This document shows, in pieces, positions 7,656 to 14,159 of a DNA stretch of 22,604 bases. Origin of the DNA: Candidatus Coatesiibacteriota bacterium (GTDB lineage Bacteria > B130-G9); assembly GCA_016929465.1 (NCBI GenBank), contig JAFGIT010000271.1, positions 1 to 22,604 on the forward strand, in the 5' to 3' direction. Under the pieces are notes generated by a model that made no database searches, was not told the DNA's origin, and saw nothing but the letters and a program-made list of their open reading frames with translations. Each line of letters begins with the position of its first letter. The first letter of the stretch is position 1. The position numbers and the translations under genes are program-made.

Positions 7656-7696
7656 GTCCATCCTCTCCATCTAGTCCATCTTGTCCATCCAGTCCT
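7656..7696. repeat. Degenerate 9-bp tandem repeat, GTCCATCNN
   Basis: Four consecutive 9-base units begin at 7656 (GTCCATCCT), 7665 (CTCCATCTA), 7674 (GTCCATCTT) and 7683 (GTCCATCCA). A partial fifth unit, GTCCT, begins at 7692. A shorter relative lies at 109-135. Confidence 0.75.
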
Positions 7697-7713
7697 AATC
7701 TAGACTCCTCCAG

Positions 7714-7729
7714 TGTCCGGAATTGGTCT
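7714..7729. promoter_or_regulatory. Degenerate TGTCCG element, possible weak activator site
   Basis: TGTCCG-GAAT-TGGTCT has a left arm identical to the 7805 palindrome, while the right arm matches 3 of 6. It is about 215 bases upstream of the pilin -24/-12 promoter. Confidence 0.3.
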
Positions 7730-7804
7730 TTTTCGACAATTGCACTGCGCAGTGGCTGATTAGCGGCACTCCTGTGGATCGCTCTGATTCCTCAGAATTG
7801 TGCG

Positions 7805-7820
7805 TGTCCGGATACGGACA
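7805..7820. promoter_or_regulatory. Palindrome TGTCCG-GATA-CGGACA, candidate enhancer for the sigma-54 activator
   Basis: Perfect 6-bp inverted arms are separated by four bases, centred about 145 bases upstream of the predicted pilin transcription start. This is the usual distance for an NtrC-type activator site. Related half-sites occur at 7714 and 5264 in intergenic DNA. Binding by the regulator encoded at 5467 is inferred. Confidence 0.5.
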
Positions 7821-7930
7821 AATCCGGCGGTAGAGTCTGATTCTGCAAAACAGCCTATGGAAGGCGAGAGTGGAAGATTCTCCCTTCTATTGGGGCTTCA
7901 CGGGCGGTCCGATAAATAAGAAGGCTAAAG

Positions 7931-7946
7931 TGGCATGAGACCTGCT
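7931..7946 (+). promoter_or_regulatory. Sigma-54 (-24/-12) promoter of the pilus operon
   Basis: TGGCATG-AGAC-CTGCT has the invariant GG and GC with the required ten-base gap, and one mismatch (C for T) in the -12 element. Transcription would start near 7957, leaving a leader of about 195 bases before the pilin GTG at 8152. Confidence 0.75.
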
Positions 7947-7956
7947 CCGATAAGTG

Positions 7957-8151
7957 GTGACAGAAATGAGAGTTAATCACGGAGGTAGCCAAAGAAGCTC
8001 TTAGCTTCTCGGATTACGGAATGTGAAGGGAGGTGCTGACGGATAGCCCCGGGGAATCCCCGGACTTCAGACGACTTATTTGTGCTGATTGGAACATATT
8101 GCCCTTATTCAGGGCGACCCCACATCTTTTTATTAATAGGAGGAAGAACAA
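7957..8151 (+). promoter_or_regulatory. Structured 5' leader of the pilin transcript
   Basis: Several hairpins can be read. AGAAGC pairs with GCTTCT (7993-7998 with 8004-8009). CCGGGG pairs with CCCCGG (8049-8054 with 8058-8063), enclosed by TGAAG/CTTCA (8024-8028 with 8065-8069). GCCCT pairs with AGGGC (8101-8105 with 8111-8115). The ribosome site AGGAGG is at 8138-8143. The signature bases of c-di-GMP-I riboswitches, often found before pilin genes, were looked for and not found. The leader may be a new regulatory RNA or simply a stabilising 5' end. Confidence 0.4.
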
Positions 8152-8559
8152 GTGGGACAGCAACAGCTACTGTTGATCGTATTGAGTATCATCATCGTTG
8201 GTATCGCGGTGGTCATCGGTCTGGGTCTCTTCAGCGAGGGTGCTGATCAGGCGAATATCGACCAGGTCGTTCAAGACGTCGTAGCCATGGGCGCGAAGGC
8301 TCAGCAGTTCTATATGAAGCCGACTGCGCTTGGTGGTGGCGGCCAGAGCTTTACGACTATGGCCATTGAGGATGTTGGCTCCTCGTCCAACAGAAATGGC
8401 GACACCTATACGGTCACTGGCGGAAGCGACACGCAGGTTACCATCACCGGGACATGCGTAACCGCCAAGTGTGACGATGACGCCACTCCGGTGACAGTTG
8501 TCGGGACGGTGACACCTGTTGATGTATCTACAGTAATCAACAGAACAGCGTCCACCTAG
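8152..8559 (+). CDS. Major pilin-like subunit with minimal leader
   Basis: This 135-aa protein starts at a GTG, eight bases after AGGAGG. Residues 2-5 are GQQQ, followed directly by a hydrophobic helix at 6-27 (LLLIVLSIIIVGIAVVIGL), an amphipathic stretch (QANIDQVVQDVVAMGAKAQQF), then a small Gly/Thr-rich beta domain with two cysteines (TGTCVTAKCDD) that could form a disulfide. Layout and size are those of a type IV pilin. There is no basic leader, no GFTLIE motif and no Glu5. It is the first gene after the sigma-54 promoter and is followed by its own terminator, as expected of the abundant filament subunit. If a leader is removed, cleavage after Gly2 is the obvious site. Confidence 0.8.
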   Translation: MGQQQLLLIVLSIIIVGIAVVIGLGLFSEGADQANIDQVVQDVVAMGAKAQQFYMKPTALGGGGQSFTTMAIEDVGSSSNRNGDTYTVTGGSDTQVTITGTCVTAKCDDDATPVTVVGTVTPVDVSTVINRTAST

Positions 8560-8575
8560 GCACGATTTGCGAATG

Positions 8576-8609
8576 AGGCAGGCCCAACCTGGTTTGGGCC
8601 TGCCTTTTC
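8576..8609 (+). terminator. Terminator/attenuator after the pilin gene
   Basis: A perfect 12-bp stem AGGCAGGCCCAA (8576-8587) pairs with 8594-8605 across a 6-base loop and is followed by TTTT. It lies between the pilin and the platform gene. It should end most transcripts, so pilin mRNA would exceed that of the machinery. Confidence 0.85.
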
Positions 8610-8634
8610 TATCTAAAGCAAGGGGCAAGGACTT

Positions 8635-9984
8635 ATGGCAGAGTTCAGATACCATGGGATGAGCGCCGCCGGCCGACCCGTTCAGGGAATGCTCGCGGCA
8701 AAGAACAAAAAGGCGGCACAGCTGAAGCTCAAAGAGCTGATGCGTGCGAAGCGATTCAATCTCACCAGCCTGGAGAAAAAGCGGACTTACACCTATAAGG
8801 TTCAGAAAGGCGCCGATAAACCCGTAATCGGTGAACGAAAGGCCTACTCATCTGATGAGCTTACCCGCGCGCTACGCGCAATCGGATATAACGTTATCTC
8901 GATACGTCGGAAGTGGCTGGATTTCAATATGGGACCTCCGACCAACGACGTGGTCATGTTCATCCGACTGGGCGCAGACCTCTTGCGCGAGAAACTGCCA
9001 TACGACGAGGTTCTGCAGCTTCTGGGCAATGACATCCAGAACAAGCCCCTGCGCGAAGCGATCAAAGAGATCAGCAACGACCTCAAGGAGGGCAAGGAGG
9101 GCAAAGAAGTATTCGGGAAGCAGGAAGCAGCCCTCGGACGTTTCGCGGCTCACATGCTCGGCGTCGCCTCCACAAGCGGTAACATGGTAGAGATATACGA
9201 GAGCACCGCGAAGTTTCTGGAAAGGAATCAGCAATTCAAGAAGAACCTGAGAAGTGCGCTGGTTATGCCTGCGGTCACGGTCTTCTTACTTATGTGTGCC
9301 GTGTTCTTCTACGTAGGCTACATATTCCCGGAGACAGCCGAGATGTTCCTGAAATTCGACATGGTGCTGCCTCCGATGACCCAATTTACGCTCGATTTGA
9401 GCCACTTCATCACGGACAATATCATTATACTTCTGGTGTCCCTCATCGTACCCATAATCGTCGGCCTGAAGTTCGCCCTAAGCAACAAAGGCCGGCTGTT
9501 CGTCGACAGATATATAATAAAGCTCCCGATCATCGGCTCGGTCCTGCACAAGACGAGCATCGAGATATTCTGCAGGGTGTTCACAGCCCTCTATTCAGGC
9601 TCCGGCGAGAACATCGAGGTAATCAAGACCGCTTCCGAGGCCTGTCGAAATCGCTACATGGAGAAGCAGATCAAGGAGATTACTCTTCCGATGATGATCA
9701 AGGAGGGCAAGGGCCTCGTCGAGTCGTTGGACAAGACTGGCGTATTCACAGAGAACGCGCTGAACAGGCTCAAAGGCGGCGCCGAGACGGGAACACTCCG
9801 CAAGACGGCGCTGCAGGTTGCGAACTATTACGAGAAAGAAACGACCTACAGGATGAAGGCAATCATCGACTGGGTGCAGGTCTTCATCGCGTTCTATGTA
9901 TTGATAATCATGACCGCAATTACGGTCGTATCGTCCGAGACTGCGATCATTTCGCCTAAGAGACCAGGGGTTACAACGAACTAA
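8635..9984 (+). CDS. Inner-membrane platform protein, PilC/GspF family
   Basis: This 449-aa protein has the two T2SSF repeats typical of type IV pilus/type II secretion platforms. The opening is MAEFRYHGMSAAGRPVQG, the familiar GspF start. It is followed by a basic N-terminal region to about residue 90, the first helical repeat (about 105-200), two membrane segments at about 207-231 and 262-282, the second repeat (about 300-410, GAETGTLRKTALQVANYYEKE), and a last membrane segment at about 416-432. It should hold the pilin pool and transmit ATPase motion. Its stop TAA overlaps the ATPase start by one base (TAATG), indicating coupling. Length is slightly above the usual 400 aa because of the N-terminal region. 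Confidence 0.93.
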   Translation: MAEFRYHGMSAAGRPVQGMLAAKNKKAAQLKLKELMRAKRFNLTSLEKKRTYTYKVQKGADKPVIGERKAYSSDELTRALRAIGYNVISIRRKWLDFNMGPPTNDVVMFIRLGADLLREKLPYDEVLQLLGNDIQNKPLREAIKEISNDLKEGKEGKEVFGKQEAALGRFAAHMLGVASTSGNMVEIYESTAKFLERNQQFKKNLRSALVMPAVTVFLLMCAVFFYVGYIFPETAEMFLKFDMVLPPMTQFTLDLSHFITDNIIILLVSLIVPIIVGLKFALSNKGRLFVDRYIIKLPIIGSVLHKTSIEIFCRVFTALYSGSGENIEVIKTASEACRNRYMEKQIKEITLPMMIKEGKGLVESLDKTGVFTENALNRLKGGAETGTLRKTALQVANYYEKETTYRMKAIIDWVQVFIAFYVLIIMTAITVVSSETAIISPKRPGVTTN

Positions 9985-11768
9985 TGACACCGTCTTCTCC
10001 GCAGGCACGATTCGGAAGTACGCTCATCGAGAATGGCGTTATAGATCAGGAGACGCTGGACAAGGCGCTCCAGATCCAGGGCATGGAGGTTGACTCCAAC
10101 CGGCGCAAGCTCGGCGAGATACTCGTTAGCGATCTCGGCATCGACCGGGACAAGGTCTATAGAGAGATCGCGAATATCTACGCCTTCCGCACCGAGGAGC
10201 TCACGGAGGACGACCTCGAGGAGGACCGCATTCGGTTCATCTCCGATGTGATGGAGGGCGTGAGTGGTGAGATGAGAGGCTACCTATTAAATAAGAAGGT
10301 GCTTCCATACAAGCTCCACTCCGTCAAGCACGGTGTGCTCATCGTGGTCTGTCCTGACCCGACCGACCGCGAGGTGCAGAGCCTCGCCACGGAATTCGGC
10401 TATCGGCGCTATGAAATCGCCTATATGCGTGTTGAGGATATCGTGACACTTGCAAGCAAACTGGTCCCTGAGGAGGAGGAGTTCCTCAAGCTAATCGAGC
10501 AGGCCAACGATGCGGTTGAGACGATCGAGGATACCGATACCGAATTCGACGAGGAGGCGCTCGAAGCCGAGATCAACAAGAGCCTTCTGACTAACCTGGT
10601 CGAAGGATGCCTGGTCGAGGCCGTGCGCAAAGGCGCTTCTGATATTCACGTCATACCGAAACCCGGAAACATCACCGAGTTCTATTTCCGCGTGGATGGC
10701 AAGCTCCAGCTCTGGTATCGACACGAGGGGACGAAGCCGGAGGCGATCTCGGCGGTCATCAAGGACCGGTCGAAGAACGTTGACCGGTTCGAATGGGATG
10801 CCGCACAGGACGGCTTCATCCAGAGAACGATCGACAATTATCTGATGCGTTTCCGTGTCTCGATAATGCCGATTGTCGGCCAGGAGCTGAGACGCAAGCT
10901 GGAAAGCATCGTCATCAGAGTCATCGATGACCGCAAGTTGATAACGGATTTCGAGGACCTCGGCTTCCAGAAGAAGGCAAGAGAGGACTTCATCAAGGCC
11001 ATCGGCAAACCGCAAGGGATCGTAATCCTCACCGGACCGACCGGTAGTGGTAAGAGCACGACACTGGTCGCGGCGCTCAGTCATGTTATGAATCCGAGCA
11101 TCAACGTCGTGACCGTCGAGGATCCGGTCGAGTATAACATCCCCGGAGCGAGGCAGATAAAGCTCGGGCCGAGGCTCGATTTCGACCTGGCTATCCGCTC
11201 TATTCTTCGTCATGACCCGGATGTCGTGATGGTCGGTGAGATGCGAGATAAGACGACGGCGGAGATCGCGGTTAAGATGGCCAACACAGGGCACTTGACC
11301 TTCACAACGCTTCACACGAACGACGCCATCAGCGCCGTCGCCAGGCTCTATAAGATGGGAATCGAGCCATTCTTGCTGGCTTATTCGATAAATATCGTCG
11401 TTGCGCAACGTCTCGTCAGAACACTCTGCAAGGAATGCAAGAGACCGATTACGGACCTCGACCACGCAGCTCCTCTGGAGCTCGGCTTCACCGAGGAGGA
11501 GATCCAGCAGACGACTTTCTACGAGCCGGTTGGCTGCAAGAAGTGTCGGCTTGGCTACAGGGGACGTATTGCGATACATGAGGCATTCTATTTCACAAAG
11601 GCGATCCGGCAGCTGGTGTATCAGTCCTCGAAGGATATTGACGAGGACGCCTTGCGCACACAGGCAATCAAAGATGGAATGCTCACGCTTCGCGCATCCG
11701 GGCGCGAGCGCATCAGAAAGGGCTTAACGACATTAGAAGAAATAGCGTTTGCCACCGCAGAAGACTAA
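9984..11768 (+). CDS. Assembly ATPase, PilB/GspE family
   Basis: This 594-aa protein begins with an MshEN/GSPII_E-type N-terminal domain (FGSTLIENGVIDQETLDKALQ, residues about 10-160). The hexameric ATPase core follows, with Walker A GPTGSGKST at 351-359, Walker B VMVGEMRD around Glu419, and the His-box FTTLHTND. The zinc tetracysteine of extension ATPases is intact at Cys482, Cys485, Cys518 and Cys521. These features mark a PilB-type motor that powers filament assembly rather than retraction. It starts within the stop of the platform gene. Confidence 0.96.
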   Translation: MTPSSPQARFGSTLIENGVIDQETLDKALQIQGMEVDSNRRKLGEILVSDLGIDRDKVYREIANIYAFRTEELTEDDLEEDRIRFISDVMEGVSGEMRGYLLNKKVLPYKLHSVKHGVLIVVCPDPTDREVQSLATEFGYRRYEIAYMRVEDIVTLASKLVPEEEEFLKLIEQANDAVETIEDTDTEFDEEALEAEINKSLLTNLVEGCLVEAVRKGASDIHVIPKPGNITEFYFRVDGKLQLWYRHEGTKPEAISAVIKDRSKNVDRFEWDAAQDGFIQRTIDNYLMRFRVSIMPIVGQELRRKLESIVIRVIDDRKLITDFEDLGFQKKAREDFIKAIGKPQGIVILTGPTGSGKSTTLVAALSHVMNPSINVVTVEDPVEYNIPGARQIKLGPRLDFDLAIRSILRHDPDVVMVGEMRDKTTAEIAVKMANTGHLTFTTLHTNDAISAVARLYKMGIEPFLLAYSINIVVAQRLVRTLCKECKRPITDLDHAAPLELGFTEEEIQQTTFYEPVGCKKCRLGYRGRIAIHEAFYFTKAIRQLVYQSSKDIDEDALRTQAIKDGMLTLRASGRERIRKGLTTLEEIAFATAED

Positions 11769-11789
11769 GAGAAAACAGGAGGGAGAAAA

Positions 11790-12272
11790 ATGAGTTCAGG
11801 GCAAATGATACTTGCTTTGGGGGCGATAGTTATGCTCTCGACGCTGGCTCTTACCCTCAACAGCATCATGTTGGACGGTAACAAAACAATGATGGAAAGC
11901 GAGCTTTACATATCTGGTACCTCGGTGGCCCAGTCATTTATCGAGCACGCGGCGATCCTGGCCTTTGATGCCTCGGTTGGCGTCCAGGACCCCTCGACCT
12001 TTCCGGGGACGTTCACATCGCCATACAGCCTGGGTCCAAAAGTCGGGGAGAACTATCCCAACTTCAGCGACGTGGATGATTTCAACGGCTATTCAGCAAC
12101 AGTTTCAACAACAAGAGTAGATTTCATAGTGAATATAACCGTCCAGTATTGCGACGAGGACGGTAATGTTTCGGGCAGTCGCACCAACTTCAAGATCATG
12201 ACCGTAAATGTAAGTAGTCCTTTCCTTCCGACAGATGTAACCGCAACTCGGATCTTCTCGTACAGCATATAA
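11790..12272 (+). CDS. Minor pilin-like protein, short N-terminus
   Basis: This 160-aa protein starts MSSGQ and then has a hydrophobic segment at 6-28 (MILALGAIVMLSTLALTLNS). An amphipathic helix follows (TMMESELYISGTSVAQSFIEHA), then a beta-rich C-terminal domain with alternating strands (VDFIVNITVQY, KIMTVNVSS). The ribosome site is a clear GGAGGG. The order hydrophobic helix, amphipathic helix, beta domain is that of a type IV pilin or pseudopilin, without a normal leader. Its place directly after the ATPase suggests a minor or priming subunit. No family name was recognised. Confidence 0.7.
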   Translation: MSSGQMILALGAIVMLSTLALTLNSIMLDGNKTMMESELYISGTSVAQSFIEHAAILAFDASVGVQDPSTFPGTFTSPYSLGPKVGENYPNFSDVDDFNGYSATVSTTRVDFIVNITVQYCDEDGNVSGSRTNFKIMTVNVSSPFLPTDVTATRIFSYSI

Positions 12273-12304
12273 GGACTTCGGACATTAGAAGGAGGTGAAG
12301 CCAG

Positions 12305-12868
12305 ATGGCATTAGCTGACATAGTTGGAACAGCGATTGTATCGGGGATTCTCATCCTCATGGTTATTGGACTCACGGGAAGTGTATCCGAAACCACCACC
12401 CAGCAGATGCTCGATGTCAACACTCAGGGCGCTCTCACAACTATCAAGAGCATGATCGAGTATGACTTTATGAAGATGGGATATGAACAGGCTCCGGGGA
12501 CCGCGATCACTTCCATAGGAACAGATAGCATAACCTTTTGGGCTGGGATAGATGCGAATAGTGATGGCATCGAGGACGGAGTCAACACAATCAATTACAC
12601 ACTGAGTGATACCTCGCAGGCATCTGCGACCCAGAATCCGAATGACCGGATACTCTACCGGACCGTGGGAGCGGCGACGCCGGTCGCGGTTGCCATGGGC
12701 GTGACCGCTTTCTCACTCAGATATTTCGACGCTACCGGGAACATCACGATGAACGCGCCCGACGTGAAGTCGATCGAGGTCAAAATGACCGTTCAGAGCA
12801 CGATGGCGCTCGACGGGAATTACGCTGAGGCCGCCTGGGAGAAGCGGATCAGCCCGAGAAACCTGTAG
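12305..12868 (+). CDS. Minor pilin-like protein, PilW/GspJ-like layout
   Basis: This 187-aa protein starts seven bases after an ideal AAGGAGGTGA site. The N-terminus is MALADIVGTAIVSGILILMVIGL, again almost leaderless. It is followed by a long amphipathic helix (ETTTQQMLDVNTQGALTTIKSMIEYDFMKMGYE) and a beta domain (TDSITFWAGIDANSDG, DRILYRTVG, VTAFSLRYFDATG, SIEVKMTVQ). The helix-to-IEYDFMKMGY stretch and the later LRYFDATGN resemble PilW/GspJ pseudopilins, which have IxxDLRRAGY and FxYxDxxG-type motifs. A tip or minor-pilin role is therefore plausible. There is no prepilin peptidase site. Confidence 0.7.
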   Translation: MALADIVGTAIVSGILILMVIGLTGSVSETTTQQMLDVNTQGALTTIKSMIEYDFMKMGYEQAPGTAITSIGTDSITFWAGIDANSDGIEDGVNTINYTLSDTSQASATQNPNDRILYRTVGAATPVAVAMGVTAFSLRYFDATGNITMNAPDVKSIEVKMTVQSTMALDGNYAEAAWEKRISPRNL

Positions 12869-12923
12869 AAATGGGCCGAGAGAATCAATGAAAAGGTCTG
12901 AGTTGATATAGGAGGTCCATGAA

Positions 12924-13967
12924 ATGGGAAGAGTATGTTTGATCGCCGTCTTGGGGCTTGCAGTATCGGCTTCCTTCTTGATGATGGGTGCCCATGAAAA
13001 GGGTAGCAGCGCTGTGCTGAATTCCAGTAATTCCTTCACCGATACTGGAGCTGGAAATTTGGCTCATTCCGCTGCGAATTTGGCATTGAAGAACATAACC
13101 GCGGACCCGAGTTGGACCACCACCGGCGAGAGCAGAAATCTCTCGGACGGCCCCTGCTACTTCAGCTGCGATAGGGTACCGGCATCGGTCAACTCGATGA
13201 TCCAGGCTTCCGGGACATACTCACAGAGCAGTCACGGGGTGAGAGTGCTCGTTCAGACGCGTGCGCCGAATCTCAGGTCAGCAATTACTGCCAATCCGCC
13301 GGTTGACACGCTCGGGACCTTTATCGTGGATGGACGCGATTATGACGAGACTGGGAATATCATCCCTGGCCAGGGCGGACTTGCGGTTGAGTGCTCCAAT
13401 GATGTTACTCGAAGAGGTTCCTCAGTCTATGGTGGGACAAACGCAAATGGGGACGATTTCGCCCCAACAACAACCTATGATCCCAGCATAGTAAAGGACA
13501 ATTCGACCTTCGATGGCGGCTTCCCCGATAATCCGGACGCGGTAATCGGGGTTCCCGTAGGCACCCTCAAGACGCGGGCCATGAGCGGGGTTAGTGGAAG
13601 CCAATACACGACAGATCCCTCGACGCTCTCAATGCCCTTGAGCGGGGTAACATACGTTGACCTGCCCAGCGGTGGACAGTGGAATGATGCGACACTCAGT
13701 GGTTCGGGAATTCTGGTCGTCCACAGCCCCACGAAGGACGCGATCATCAAGAACATGTATGGCACCTTCAAGGGCATCATCATCGCCGACGACGTGGACA
13801 AAATACACGGTACAATCATAGGCAACCTGACCGTGCCGGGAGACGTTGCGACGGGCAACTGCATCGGCAACGGCGAGGGTCAGGTTCTTTTCAGCAGCTA
13901 TCAGATCTTCCAGGTCCTGAAGGACCTCAACAATCCAGACTTAAAAATCATCTCCTGGTGGGAATGA
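12924..13967 (+). CDS. Large pilin-like protein, first of two tandem paralogues (PilX-like N-terminus)
   Basis: This 347-aa protein starts after AGGAGGT. MGR is followed by the hydrophobic segment CLIAVLGLAVSASFLMMGA. Next comes a helix with NSSNSFTDTGAGNLAHSAANLALKNI, recalling PilX-type minor pilins (AxNLAEAAANxAL), and then a long beta-rich, cysteine-poor domain. Segments shared with the next gene include VDGRDYDE, NIIPxQGGLA, YGGT, FxGGFPxxPDA, GILVVH, IIIADDVDKIHG, GNCxGNG and the C-terminal SWWE. The repeated short beta strands suggest a beta-helix-like or adhesin-like head on a pilin stem. It may be presented at the filament tip or surface. No catalytic motif was seen. Confidence 0.7.
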   Translation: MGRVCLIAVLGLAVSASFLMMGAHEKGSSAVLNSSNSFTDTGAGNLAHSAANLALKNITADPSWTTTGESRNLSDGPCYFSCDRVPASVNSMIQASGTYSQSSHGVRVLVQTRAPNLRSAITANPPVDTLGTFIVDGRDYDETGNIIPGQGGLAVECSNDVTRRGSSVYGGTNANGDDFAPTTTYDPSIVKDNSTFDGGFPDNPDAVIGVPVGTLKTRAMSGVSGSQYTTDPSTLSMPLSGVTYVDLPSGGQWNDATLSGSGILVVHSPTKDAIIKNMYGTFKGIIIADDVDKIHGTIIGNLTVPGDVATGNCIGNGEGQVLFSSYQIFQVLKDLNNPDLKIISWWE

Positions 13968-13970
13968 TCG

Positions 13971-14147
13971 ATGAAATCGGCTGATCCAGTTCACAATGAG
14001 GGCATTTTGCTGACAGCAGGGCTCATTGCTCCTGAAACAGGGGCATCTCGACGGCTGGACAGCATCGGAATGGAAATTGACCAAAGAATCGAAGGCAATC
14101 ATCCGATAAGCAATATGCACTACCTATTAGCCTTAGAAGACCGATAG
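13971..14147 (+). CDS. Possible 58-aa small protein between the paralogues
   Basis: An ATG three bases after the preceding stop opens a 58-codon frame ending at TAG 14147, where the next gene's ribosome site begins. The sequence starts MKSADPVHNEGILLTAG and ends MHYLLALEDR. A weak GGGA lies eight bases before the start. There is no membrane segment, and no family was recognised. The frame fills nearly the whole 192-base gap, which favours it, but it may be chance. Confidence 0.35.
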   Translation: MKSADPVHNEGILLTAGLIAPETGASRRLDSIGMEIDQRIEGNHPISNMHYLLALEDR

Positions 14148-14159
14148 GAGGACTTTCAC

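Larger units (their letters stand above)
7549..7930. other. Gene-free upstream control region of the pilus operon
   Basis: No convincing gene is present. The stretch holds the GTCCAT tandem repeat (7656-7696), a degenerate TGTCCG element (7714-7729) and the perfect palindrome at 7805-7820. An open frame at 7535-7759 is low-complexity Ser/Pro coding caused by the repeats and lacks a ribosome site. Confidence 0.6.

Noticed and set aside
7535-7759. 74-codon open frame after the receiver-like gene
   Set aside because: Its Ser/Pro-rich coding comes from the GTCCAT repeats, it lacks a ribosome site and it overlaps the preceding stop.
7957-8151. c-di-GMP-I (GEMM) riboswitch in the pilin leader
   Set aside because: Expected from context, but the GGGCAAACC-like and GACGCAAAGCC-like signature segments and the GAAA tetraloop-receptor arrangement are not present.
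10491-11579. 362-codon open frame on the minus strand
   Set aside because: It is the antisense shadow of the PilB/GspE ATPase, whose Walker and tetracysteine motifs are unmistakable.
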